Below, piece after piece: positions 36,511-46,606 of a DNA stretch of 64,000 nucleotides (positions are counted from its first letter, which is position 1; each line of letters begins with the position of its first letter). Position numbers and translations under genes: made by a program. Origin of the DNA: Ligula intestinalis (Eukaryota; Platyhelminthes; Cestoda; Diphyllobothriidea; Diphyllobothriidae); contig JAYGXS010000004.1 in NCBI GenBank assembly GCA_036362985.1, positions 34,985,548 through 35,049,547 of the forward strand. The letters run 5' to 3'. The notes below the pieces were generated by a model that worked only from the letters and a program-made list of their open reading frames with translations, searched no databases and was not told the origin of the DNA.

Positions 36511-36732
36511 TTAGCACTTGGTGTGTAGAGAACGAAGAGGAAATAGGAAGAGTAGACAGCACCGGACCATGATCAAAGCTGAGATACAGGAAGTTGGTTG
36601 ATGGTAAGACCCCAGCGAATAGCCCAAGATGAGGAAGCATATCGAATGGCAACAGGGAAGATGAAAACTCCGCAATATTTCAGACCTTAGATGCTGCGGG
36701 TTGTGTAACGTACAAAAACACCTGAAAGACAT
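36511..36732 (-). pseudogene. Small secreted-protein family, terminal exon copy 3
   Basis: The minus-strand frame ends SALIMVRCCLLFLFPLRSLH and stops three residues later, matching the V-x-C-C-hydrophobic end of the family. The part upstream of about 36625 does not resemble the Asn/Thr-rich region of the intact member, and no signal exon is attached. Its 3' flank (36560-36290) is homologous, in inverted orientation, to the flank of copy 2 (33120-33410). Confidence 0.45.
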
Positions 36733-36904
36733 AGGTAAATACGCGATTTACCTACTTCCTACTAAAACGGGCTTGGTTTCAAACACGTCCTTCACAGAGG
36801 CCCTTGACGGCATCGGTAAGTATTGTGACGAGGCAGTTAATTATGCAGAATGATATAGCTATTTTGACGGTTTATATCAAGTTTCTGTACTCTGTGTACG
36901 CTTG

Positions 36905-37087
36905 CTAAATAGTGCAATTAATCTCTCGTACCTCAACGTAATTTGCTCTTAATTGCCACAATACTATGTTCCTCATTTGACGTAGAGAAAGAAGGGCGAG
37001 GAGGATAATGCAACACCGGACCATGACAAAAGTAGAAGCACCGTAAGTCGGGAATACTGCAAACTTGCTTAGCTCCATTGTAGCCAT
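36905..37087 (-). pseudogene. Small secreted-protein family, terminal exon copy 4
   Basis: The minus strand includes GASTFVMVRCCIILLALLSL, close to the family core. The normal stop is lost and about 25 mostly polar residues are added. It lies about 400 bases from copy 3 on the same strand, so the two may be a tandem pair. Confidence 0.45.
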
Positions 37088-37099
37088 TTGCTGACCCTG

Positions 37100-38530
37100 T
37101 TCTTTATCTGGAGTTTAGCAATTAGCTCCTGCGCAAAAGTAAGTGGGTATCAAGTTTTAGCTAACCATCTGGTCATATTCACTCGATTATTTTCGAGTCA
37201 TGCAGATTTGATTATCGGAACTAGCGTGGAAGTAAACTAGTTTCAGAATTAGTTGTGGTCTAGGTATACTTACTTGACATACACGGAGATGTAGGAAGGC
37301 AACCCATTCAACGGCTGTCATTTGAAATTTAGCCATTCTGGCGTACAAGAGGAAAGAGGTTGTGGTGCCCTTAACCGCATAGAGACAAAGCGCGATGTCT
37401 ATTTTATAGCTCCAACTGGCCAAACCCAAAACATCACAGGACACATTTGACTTGAATATGTAATAAAAATATATACAATGCATAATGTATATAATAAGAA
37501 TGCGATATGTCTGTTATAGTATGCAATTTAGTAGCCTATACAGACACTCTCCCATGCCCAGGGTTTTGCGGGCTAAATATGAGGGAGAGTACGTAATAAC
37601 GTGACAAAACCAAAATCAAATTGCAAATCCTTCCATTGACAACATACTGACCCTAATTCCAACCCGAATTTTTAACCCTGTCCTTGAGTTAAAACTTACA
37701 CCCACGCTTACCAGATAACGCATGACATTTAGCATGCGGCCTTATATGGTTCACAACGGTGTTCGCATTCTCGTGTCCCGCTGTGTGCACTGCTGTAGAT
37801 TTAACAGGCAAATTACCTACGCACAATGGCTAGCGAAAAAATCGAAGTTCACAGATGGCAGTAATTCACTTTTGTTGTATCCCATTGTAAAGTTTATAGC
37901 CTACCCCCGCGCACATGCTCAGTACATACAAAAATCATTTCCTCCAATTCAACACTCTATGCCTAGTAAACCAGCATATCCATAAGTGAACTTCGAAATT
38001 ACGCGAACATGCCATTGAAGGTGAAATTGACGTTTCACACAGAATGAACTGTAAACTGTAAACTGAAAATGCTCAGGGAATTTTGCTTTGTTGAGGTCAT
38101 GCTCATTGACAGCATAGCACGAGGCACGTCAAATATATCCCTAAAACTTTCCATTTTATCAGTCCATGCGCAGTTATAGGCATACCTTACTGAATATAAA
38201 GAGAAGTGCTCTTCCATCAAACTTTTGTATGTATTAATGCTGTAATAACGCACGTAGTCTCACGTTCTCTTTGAAATTGCGGTAAACACTGGCATTTGCA
38301 GTGTCTCCATTTAGTGGTATCTAAATGCACATTACCTTCTATATTTTATCCACACTTCGAAGCCATATATGGAGCTCTTGCCGATGCACTTCCGCCCGTT
38401 GCCGTCCAGCAGGCATCCAAATTCGTGCAGTGTCGAATAATAGCAATAACATAAGGCCATGTTTTTAAAAAGATACAAACGACGGTTCACAAGCAATATA
38501 GATTGATGGTAAGTACTTGCGTCAACTTTA
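37100..38530. other. No gene recognised
   Basis: About 1.4 kb between exon copy 4 and the nested LTR elements. Short frames only. Confidence 0.5.
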
Positions 38531-38531
38531 C

Positions 38532-38988
38532 TGTGGGATACGATGTGGTCCAGCCAGATAATAGACGAGAGATTCCAAAATGTTTAAGCTAGTTAAATAG
38601 AAAAATGCGTGGAAGGCCATAGTGTCAGGGAGAATTTACTAAGGTAGGAACAAGCGTAGTATGTAAACAATAGGAGAAGTGGCTTCAAGACGAGTGCAGT
38701 CCAGAGTCGCATTCCGGAAAGTCGATCAACGGGTCCGGAGGTCTGCAACCGAACAGTGAGTCGTCGGCTCTGGAATTGAATGAGCGTAAACAAATTATCC
38801 GCATCTCAGGCACTGGTCTCTCCTTGAGAATTGGTTGGCTAGTGAGACCTGACCGCCATAAGAAAGCCAGACAGGAGTGACATTGAACGAAGGCCTTGAC
38901 TATGCTGTCTTGCGGAGGCGTGGTGGTCACGCCGGACGTGACCTAGTCCGAGCGTCGTCCGAGGAAAGCATGACTAAGAAAGGGTGTA
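38532..38988 (-). repeat. LTR (main body of split 3' LTR)
   Basis: About 457 bases, homologous to 41268-41735 and to the solo LTR at 46145-46602. Shared blocks include GATACGATGTGGTCC, GTGCAGTCCAGAGTCGCATT and GAATTGGTTGGC. Confidence 0.8.
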
Positions 38989-39031
38989 GTGGCCTCTTTG
39001 CAGCCATTTGCAGCCCAAGACCAATCGCTAC

Positions 39032-39456
39032 TGTAGCGGGTCGTGCCTGTCTGACTAGCTCGCGTCGAAGTGCACTTTCGCAAACGCTCAACGATGTGCT
39101 TTCTCGACGTCTCGATCAGCCAATCATAGTTCTCGTATCTATGAGGTGATGAATGAGGAGCTTGCACGCGTGCCCCACGCAAATTGCCTCTCTGCCCAAA
39201 ATCTCCAGGCTGACCTACCCAATGAAAGATCTCCCTCTATCTGTCTTCTGGCCCGACTACTCTAAGACCTCACTTGGGCCCGGTCAACCTACTGATCGGA
39301 CTATCTCTCCCAAGTCAATCTATTCTCTTCTTCCGTTGTGTACACAATAAACTCTTCCATCTACTCTGGCCTTTAAAGACTTCTCTATTCAGCACTAAGT
39401 AACCATGGTCTGAAGATCGCAGTTGCTGGGTTTAATTTACTTAACCCCCTGCGATA
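39032..39456 (+). repeat. 5' LTR of nested element
   Basis: 425 bases, highly similar to 40208-40633. It includes an AATAAA-type signal (ACACAATAAACTC) near 39347, which a retroelement LTR needs for polyadenylation. Confidence 0.8.
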
Positions 39457-40207
39457 TTGGTGACTTTCCGACGTGAGATGAACACTCAACTTCTGATCTG
39501 GCAGAGCTCAATCATCATCAAACCTCCCTCGCCTTCAATTGAATTTCTCCTGTGTCATCTGATGTGACCGCGATATGGAGACTTTCTGCACCGACATCCT
39601 GTCGTGAAGCGAGGTCGAGATCTTCAACCGCTCACAACTTCTGATGTGGCCTGCCTTCCCTGTGTAGTTGCCGACTTCCCGACCTGTCCCAACGCAGTTC
39701 CCTGCGTATTTGGCGATTTATGGACATGTCCCTACCTATTTGGTGATTGGCATTTGCGACTTACTGCCGATAGCCCATTCAGCCCAGGTCATGGTTACTT
39801 CCCAATCCAACATAGATGTCCCCTTATGAGTGTCAGCACCCAGATCTCCTTCTCAATCTCCACCCTTCCTTCTACTGCCAATGATTCTTCTGGTTCAACT
39901 CATACTGATACGGCATACTGATTTGCTATTGAAGTTCAACCCGGCCAACCAGGCTCTTTCCCACGAAGTTGAGATGCCCAATCTCCTACGACATGCCGAT
40001 GCACGCGTAGTCGAGAAATTTCCTCCTACCACAGACCCAGTTGCCCACGCGGACGCGAGATGACCATTCCTCCTCCCAAGTGGCACTGGCGGCACGAACC
40101 CGCCTCTCGCAACCTCACCTTGGTACGTATCTCTCACACCTAACTTAGCTATTCTTCCTCCACTCGGATTCTTTCAGTTTCCTCGTTACGGCCTCTGGGG
40201 GGAGTAT

Positions 40208-40633
40208 TGTAGCGGGTCGTGACTGCCTGATTAGCTCGCGTTGAAGTGCACTTTCCCAAACGCTCACCGATGTGCTTTTTCGACGTCTCGATCACTCAAT
40301 CATATTTCTCGCATCTATGAGGCGATGAATGAAGAGCTTGCACGCGTGCCCCACACAAGTTGCCTCTCTGCCCAAAATCTCCAGGCTGACCTGCCCAATG
40401 AAAGATCTCCTTCTATCTGTCCTCTGGCCCGACTACTCTTAGACCTCACTTGGGCCCGGTCAACCTACTGATCGGACGTATCTCTCCCAAGTCAATCTAT
40501 TCTCCTCTTCCGTTGTGTACACAATAAACTCCTCCGTCTACTCTGGCCTTTAAAGACTTCTCTCCTGAGCACTAAGTAACCATGGTCTGACGATCGCAGT
40601 TGGTGTGTTTACTTTACTTAACCCCCTGCGATA
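40208..40633 (+). repeat. 3' LTR of nested element
   Basis: 426 bases. Almost equal in length to the 5' LTR and differing by scattered substitutions, including small length differences. The ACACAATAAACTC signal is conserved at about 40518. Confidence 0.8.
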
Positions 40634-40869
40634 AGGGGGTCGCTACATTCTTCCCCTCCCAGGGGAACGGAGTTCAAAAAAACTGCTAATGGGAGCAAAA
40701 TGTGGGTATGTTAAGGCTAGCTACAAATTGGTAACGGTCTCAAAAATTCGTACCAAATAGGATCAGTGTAGACAAAAATGAGTGTAAATAGCAATATAGA
40801 TAAGTTGTGGATGTATAAGTGAATAAGAAGTGTTTACCACATGATGAAAGAATGTTCATCGACCGTGTA

Positions 40870-41085
40870 ATATCGACAAAATATGCCAGTGAATCGGCAG
40901 GTTGATAGGAGGAGAGTATAGCTCGTCAACGAAAGCCAGTAAGTCGGCGCGTTGTTTGGAGAATAGAATGTCCTTGAATAATCCCGTCACCATTATCAGT
41001 TAGTCGGCAAGTAGGTATGAGGGAAGGACATCCTGTCAACGTATTCCAGTGAATCGGAACTTTGGTAGGAGTAAGTGAGTGTAAA
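40870..41085 (+). repeat. Degenerate tandem repeat, four units of about 51-59 bases
   Basis: Units centred on CCAGTGAATCGG (40885), CCAGTAAGTCGG (40936), TCAGTTAGTCGG (40995) and CCAGTGAATCGG (41046). Three of the four are preceded by GTCAAC, GTCACC or a similar motif and all are followed by a GGTAGGAG-like block. They make up part of the internal region of the minus-strand LTR element. Confidence 0.7.
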
Positions 41086-41267
41086 AATTGTTAGGAGGTG
41101 ACCGGAGTTGAATGCGCGATGCAGATAATCGGGTAACCATTGAGATAGAGAGGCATCGGTGTTGACAGTGTAGAGTTAAGTGGAGTGAACTGAACGTCGG
41201 AGTCGTTTTTGTAAGGAAGACAAACGTCGGAGTCGAGTGTTGAGTATAGAAGCATCGGGGTCACCAA

Positions 41268-41735
41268 TGTGAGATACGATGTGGTCCGGCCAGATAATTG
41301 GCCATCTAAAGTATCCCAACATGTTCAATCTAGTTGAATAGAATAAGGCGTGGAAGGCCATAGTGTCAGGGAGAATTTACTAAGGTAGGAGCAAGCGTAG
41401 TATGTAAGCAATAGGAGTAGTGACTTCCAGACGAGTGCAGTCCAGAGTCGCATTCCGGAAAGTCGATCACCGGGTCCGGAGGTCTGCAACCGAACAGTGA
41501 GTCGTCGGCTCTGGAAGTTAATGAGCGTAAACAAATCATCCGCATCTTGGGCACTGGTCTCACCTTGAGAATTGGTTGGCAAGTGAGACCTGACCGCCTT
41601 GAGAAAGCCAGACAGGAGTGACCTTGAACGAAGGCCTTGACTATGCTGTCTTGCAGAGGCGTGGTGGTCACGCCAGACATGACCTAGTCCGCGCGTCATC
41701 TGAGGAAATCATGACTAAGAAAGCGGGTCGCTACA
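41268..41735 (-). repeat. 5' LTR of minus-strand LTR element
   Basis: 468 bases, TG...CA on the minus strand, directly followed by the tRNA-Trp-like primer site. Its partner is 38532-38988. Confidence 0.8.
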
Positions 41736-41889
41736 ATACTATCGACGGCTATAATGGACGTTTTACAGTTACTCACATGCGGACAATGTCTGCATTAGTC
41801 TTACTCTCTATAATTATAAGCCTTCATGAATGCGGCAATGATCACAAAGCTTTATTTTACGGTCTCCTCGGTTTACACATAAAATGTGT

Positions 41890-42075
41890 AGGCAGAAGGA
41901 CATTGCTGACAAAAACATGGGAGACTGGGATGGCCTCTGCTGGCTTATCAGCCATCGTCAGCTTGTAATACTCAACTCAAGTGTTGCCCCTGAAATTGCT
42001 GCCACACTTGAGTTTTGAACTCCTGGCCTTGTTAGTTAGAAGTCCGACGTTCTGACCACTGCGCCACGGGCTCGC
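41890..42075 (-). mobile_element. tRNA-Arg(TCT)-derived SINE
   Basis: The minus strand starts GCGAGCCCGTGGCGCAGTGG, an A-box region typical of tRNA-Arg. It then has an anticodon-loop sequence CGGACTTCTAAC (TCT anticodon) and AGGAGTTCAAAACTC as a decayed B box. An unrelated tail of about 130 bases with a short inverted repeat (GCTGACGATGGCTG / CAGCCATCGTCAGC) follows. The imperfect acceptor-stem region, the eroded B box and the attached tail favour a SINE over a working tRNA gene. Confidence 0.7.
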
Positions 42076-42749
42076 TATCTTTTTTTGCTTTTTGATCAGG
42101 AATATACAGTTGCAGCTGGGTGTAAGCCGATCGGTTAAAGGACACATTGGGGTGAATTTATTTCATCAATAGTATATCCCCCGAGGCAAACGGAATACGG
42201 CATAATAACTGTTTAACCGGATGACACCTTCCCATGTAGAAAGTCAAACGTTTTCATTTACTGCCACATACTTTAATCTACATGTGTCATGAACACTCCT
42301 CAAGGCTTAGCAGATGTAACAGCCATTGTAATAAACGCAGCGTTGGAGGTAGGTGACAAGCAAGTCAATCCGGCAGGTGATGGACCAGTATTACCCTACT
42401 TTAATTCCCATTTCCCACTCGCCAAATGGCTTGTCTTCCCAACCATCAACCATTCCGCTACCGTCTTCCTTATCATTTAATTGAAAGTTTTCATTGAAGT
42501 GAAAATCTATATATAATAAGTAATCACGGACAGTTGGTTGCTGTAGCGGGATTCTGCATTAGGTTTTCGCGAAACCTGCGGCATCATTTATAGTTGCAGT
42601 TGCTTGAATGTGCCTAGAGCTTCACTAGACGAACCCCTAACAAGACTGCGGAGGCTAGAAGTGCCAGAAGATTTCTACAGATCTGCAACAATCTGTAAAA
42701 ATGCGCCCAAATGTCATGACTCGACCATGGCCTGCCTATCGGCGCGTGG

Positions 42750-42895
42750 CTCCTATCCTACCATCACTTATGAAAAAGGATTCTCGACAGAATCAGAAAC
42801 GTCAGGAAAATAAAAATCGTTTTTCCGGTGATCGCATATTTTTCTTCTGAACTGCCTCCTGAAAAACGCGTATTCGGTTCTATTGAAAAATGAGC
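42750..42895 (+). mobile_element. Penelope-like family A 3' tail fragment
   Basis: It contains GGATTCTCGACAGAATCAGA, then AACGTCAGGAAAATAAA, and GTTCTATTGAAAA at the end: the same tail blocks as 20760-20880, without any coding part. Confidence 0.6.
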
Positions 42896-43017
42896 ATGGA
42901 CTTGTCGGTTGCTGTGTGTGCTCTTTTTGGGAGCGCGCGAATGGAGTTGTGTGCATATACATTCGGATAATAGGAAGCAGCGTTAGATTCGATATCAAAA
43001 GAAGTATCACTAAATGT

Positions 43018-43250
43018 TGTGCACATTTCGGCGTTTCGTGGGTAGAGGTGGTACGGAATGCGATGAGCTTTCAAGCGGGAAGCGTCAATTAATAAAATTC
43101 GCCACGTGTATTGGGGGTCATGTGCTAGTGTGTGCATCCAATTCCTTTCCCACGCTATATCACAGCACACAGTCAGCCTACATCATATGAGGATAAGATG
43201 AATGGGGCACTTCAGAGCGGACTGGGTAGAGATGCGAGTGAAACATAACA
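43018..43250 (+). repeat. Third copy of the 34.2-kb block, upstream of exon copy 5
   Basis: Shares GTGCACATT, GTTTCGTGGGT, ATCACAGCA, GTCAGC and GACTGGGTAGA blocks, in order, with 34240-34440. It lies immediately upstream of a terminal exon of the small secreted family. Confidence 0.55.
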
Positions 43251-43348
43251 GTAACTTAATAGACAAACGAATGCTCCCTTTTCCAAAATTTACTCCCAGT
43301 GGGGCACGAAATGTAATCGTCCCCAATAACCTGAATGCTAACACCTAA

Positions 43349-43498
43349 CCGAACGACACACAGCAAATAAATGGCACACCAGGGACTGCGGGTGGGCAAA
43401 CTAATAACAACACGCAAGGAGCCTCCAGTTCTTCGTCATTATTGATGGTGCAGTGTTGCCTCACCTTCCTTCTTCCTGCTCTATTCGCCAAAAGTTAA
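43349..43498 (+). pseudogene. Small secreted-protein family, terminal exon copy 5
   Basis: A 49-codon frame gives sequons NDT, NGT and NNT, then a serine run and SLLMVQCCLTFLLPALFAKS followed by a stop. This is the copy closest to the intact member. A TAA just before the frame (43346-43348) stands where the intact gene has CAA, so the exon is cut off from its upstream part by a nonsense change unless its splice acceptor has moved. 3' flank homology to 53400-53630 continues to about 43730. Confidence 0.6.
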
Positions 43499-44563
43499 GA
43501 ATTGTCTGGGCTTATTCCCACATTTTGTAGTACAGAATGTTTCATAAATCTGCTTCCTGGATACTGGATGATTCGCAAGCTAACCCAATCAATGTTCTGC
43601 ATCTTCCTTCCAAATTAACACACTGCCATTAAACCTCGGTAATTGTGGGCATCTTAAACAAATGCGGTGGATTTATGAACGCATACATCGCAAACCTCTA
43701 ACTAACAGTTAGGGAAACGTGCCAGAATTTACTTAATATTGATTCGTGTGTGAAGTCTTGGCTTTTTATTCATACTTAAGTTGGCAGATTATGCAATATT
43801 GTGGTACCTCATCTATTCATAATTGTCCAAGGTCTACGAGAATAAAAAACACCTATCTCCACACACGCTCATCTCAGATACTTGTTTATTCTCCCTGCTG
43901 CTTTTTAACTCTACTGCACCTAATATTTCTGTATATACTTTATGCTGAAAGGATCTGGGTATGACCTGCATATGAACCAATAAATTCTGGTGAAATCGAT
44001 TGAATAGGTTTACACTGCCGTCAATTTCAGCACACTGACTGATAATGAGTTCTCTTAAGTGGTTTAGATTTGCAATCTTCATTGAGTAACTTTTCTGTTT
44101 TAACATACCTCAGAAAAAGAAATCAAGGATAGATAGGTCTGGTGAACGAAAGGACCACTCCACAAGAACACTTCTTCCAATCCAGTGAGCATAGCGAGGA
44201 GGCGTCAGTATTCAGGGTCCAATCAGAAAGGACGGAAAATCGATAATTATTGACGCGTTATCAAGCCACGGCGTGGGACTTTGTGCTGCAGCTGTGCTGA
44301 GAGCCTAAGCGTTGTTCACTAATCATGGGAATCTGCCGTCCCAACAAAAATAACGTAAATCAATAAAATATAAAAATTCTTATGTACCCAGTCTTTGTGG
44401 ACACCCTGGATATAAATAAGTGCATATGCTCAATGTTCGAAAGTATGCGAGACCCAGGTGATTGAATCGAAGGCGAAAGAACGTTTTCTGGGACCAATAT
44501 TTTATTTGCCCGACGTTTTGGACTCTCACTCGGGACCATTGTCAAGGAATGAAACCGTACAAC

Positions 44564-44986
44564 TCACTGCGTAATTAAATCAGCTTTGCCGGGAGTGATC
44601 TTGAGTTCCCACTGTTCGATCCTTCGCGAGTGACCTTGAGCTTTGCCGGTGCTCTGCAACGCGATATAGGCATCTAGTAGATCGATATGCCTATTAATAG
44701 CATCCGCGTGTGAATGCCATGCTTCTTGCAGTAGGCGTGAGACTCGGTCGTCTGACTGGCCTAGTATTTGCAAGTGTTCGAGGTCGAAGTCGTGTTCTGT
44801 CGAGGATGCGTGAGCAGTGACCAAGAATAGCTTGTCATGCCTTCCCACGGCGTGTTTATGCTCGTGCAGTCTCTTGGCTACCCATTTGCCAGTTTCGCCA
44901 ACATAATTGGCTTGACCGCAAAGACAGTCGATTTGGTAAATAACACCCGATTTCTGGTTGACGAATGATGGTTCCTTAGGCTGCAT
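44564..44986 (-). pseudogene. Penelope-like family C GIY-YIG endonuclease
   Basis: A 140-residue frame: IYQIDCLCGQANYVGETGKW with CLC and the Y-V-G-E-T core intact, then RLHEHKHAVGRHDKL, AHASSTEHDFDLEH and SRLLQEAWHSHADAINRHID. All core blocks of the domain are readable. It is separated from the RT by a frame change. Confidence 0.85.
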
Positions 44987-45142
44987 GAGTTGCCTGCGGA
45001 TTGTCGCTTCCGGTCGGTGAGCGACGCCAATCCCAAATTCGCTGACCAGTCGAGCGAATTTTTCGGATACACCAGCAACATAAGGTATGGCTCACCAGCG
45101 TGTTGGTTCTGGCTGCCCCGTTGGTTTTCTTCTTTGTGCTCC

Positions 45143-45622
45143 TCACCTGCATTTTTCGATGAAATTGTCAGGATATCCATTCATTGTGAAGAGTTTCCGC
45201 CGACACTCGGCCTCGGCCTTTTTGTCGGCCGGTTCGCTGCAGTGGGTTTCTGCGCGGCGATATTGCGTTCGTACACGGCTGCGTTTGTGCGTGACGGGAT
45301 GGTTGTTGAAGTAACTCAGAATACGCAAGGTATTCATCGCCTTTCTGTAAACTGTTGTTTTGAGTTCCCCGTCGTTTTTTCTGCACACCAGCACGTTGAG
45401 GAACGGCAACTGGCAGTTTTTTTCTTCCTCCATCGTGAACTGGATGTCGGGAAAGATGGAGTTCAAATTGTCTCTGAAATCCCAATCCTGTCCCGAATGC
45501 TGATGAAAAAACGTGTCATTAACATACCGGATCCACAATCTTGGTAGATAGTGTTCAAAAGCCAGTGCCTCTAGTCGTTGTAATACCACCTCGGCAATCA
45601 GGCCGGACAACGGCGACTCCAT
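45143..45622 (-). pseudogene. Penelope-like family C RT, palm motif C to thumb
   Basis: A 159-residue frame starting in the MESPLSGLIAEVVLQRLEAL helix. Motif C is IRYVNDTFF, so the first Asp of the usual YxDD box is Asn. Then come FTMEEEKNCQLPFLNVLVCR, YRKAMNTLRI, NNHPVTHKRS and RKLFTMNGYP at the thumb end. The order and spacing match the family A fragment at 10494-10844. Confidence 0.85.
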
Positions 45623-45676
45623 TGGCGTACCTGTAACTTGCTCGTACTCGATTCCATCGAAGGTGAAAAAATTGCT

Positions 45677-46144
45677 TCAACAAAGTTTCAGGAATCCAAT
45701 AAGATGACTTATTTTGAGCTTAGCATCTGCCTCGTTGTACTGTTCTTCTAAAAAGGTTTGAATTGTTTCCACTGCAAGATTTTGCGGTATCGAGGTGAAA
45801 AGTGAGGTCACATGGAAGGATTCCATCACATCGACCTGTGTCAGTCGAAAACCCTGCAGCTTTTGTATGAATTGTTCAGCTGACTTGATAGTTGCTGCAG
45901 AGCCCTCCATTAGAAATTTGAGACGTTGAAACAACCATTTGGCCAGGCCAAACTTTGGGGTACCTCTGAGAGAAACGATTGGTCGCAGGGGGGTTCCGGG
46001 TTTGCGGACCTTGGGGAGGCCATCGAATCATGCGACTGCTGCAACCTTTGGTTTTATCTTTTGCCAGTCCATCTGTGTTAATGCTTTTGACTTCCGAAGA
46101 CTCGCCAGGTCCTTGTTTATGCTGTTTACTAGTGTTTTATGGGT
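45677..46144 (-). pseudogene. Penelope-like family C RT, palm motifs before the active site
   Basis: 46130-45935 reads a decayed region ending in GLPKVRKPGTPLRPIVSLRG, TPKFGLAKWLF, a diagnostic Penelope RT block, with at least one stop upstream. 45934-45677 reads QVDVMESFHVTSLFTSIPQN. This is motif A with the catalytic Asp replaced by His (SFDV would be usual). A short gap or frameshift near 45670 precedes motif C. Confidence 0.8.
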
Positions 46145-46602
46145 TATAGTGACCCCTTATTCTTAGCAATGCTTTCCTCGGACGCTGCGGGGACAAGCCT
46201 TTCAAGGTCACTGTCTGTCTGGCTCACGGAATCCGGCCCACTTAAGTTCGGGACTATTCTGGCCTCACTAGCCAATCACTTTTCAAGGCGAGACCAGTGC
46301 ACAAGATGTGTGGGACTTGTTTATGCTCACTCACTCCCGGAACCGCCGACCTACTGTTCGGTTGTGGTTGTCTGGACCCGGTGATCTACTCGCCAGACTG
46401 CGCCTGTGGACTCCGGCCCATTCATGGCTGGACTGCACTAGTCTGTGAGTCACTTACATGTTGCTTACATTCTACGCTTGTTACACTACATTAAACTATC
46501 CATAACAATCTGGCTTTCCACGCTTGTTCCTATTCACTAGCTTATAAATGTTGGGATACGTTCTATCACCAAGTATCTGGCCGGACCACATCGTATTCCA
46601 TA
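46145..46602 (+). mobile_element. Solo LTR inserted in Penelope C
   Basis: 458 bases homologous, in reverse orientation, to the LTRs at 38532-38988 and 41268-41735. It starts TATAGTGACCCC and ends ATTCCATA. GGGT stands on both sides (46141-46144 and 46603-46606), consistent with a 4-base target duplication. Removing it and one GGGT brings the two RT pieces together with about a one-base frame difference. It probably arose by LTR-LTR recombination. Confidence 0.75.
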
Positions 46603-46606
46603 GGGT

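Larger units (their letters stand above)
39032..40647 (+). mobile_element. Short LTR retroelement (TRIM-like), nested, plus strand
   Basis: Two direct repeats, 39032-39456 and 40208-40633, both start TGTAGCGGGTCGTG and end CCCTGCGATA. After the first is a primer site TTGGTGACTTTCCGACGTGA (39457-39476), a variant of the tRNA-Trp-type site. Before the second is a purine tract GGGGGGAGTAT. The internal 750 bases hold no gag or pol domain. Structure and size fit a terminal-repeat retrotransposon in miniature. The right boundary is ambiguous: the 14 bases 40634-40647 could belong to it or, better, to the host LTR. Confidence 0.7.
38532..41735 (-). mobile_element. Non-autonomous LTR retroelement, minus strand, hosting a nested one
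   Basis: Minus-strand order: 5' LTR 41735-41268 (starts TGTAGCGACCCGC, ends CACA); primer site at about 41267-41254 reading TTGGTGACCCCGATG; internal region to 40666; purine tract GGGAGGGGAAGAA at 40660-40648; 3' LTR starting TGTAGCGACCCCCT at 40647 and resuming at 38988-38532. The 3' LTR is split by a second element. The primer site is close to the reverse complement of the tRNA-Trp 3' end, as in CsRn1/Kabuki-type elements. The internal part is only about 0.6 kb and has no gag or pol frame, so it must have been mobilised by another element. Confidence 0.7.

Noticed and set aside
39604..39921. 105-codon frame inside the nested LTR element, considered as a gag
   Set aside because: No zinc knuckle, no capsid-like pattern and low-complexity composition; better read as non-coding filler of a miniature element.
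42768..43170. Minus-strand frames over the region upstream of exon copy 5
   Set aside because: They overlap the Penelope A tail and the triplicated block, and are not conserved in the other block copies.
44990..45547. 185-codon plus-strand frame
   Set aside because: Antisense shadow of the Penelope C RT and linker on the minus strand.
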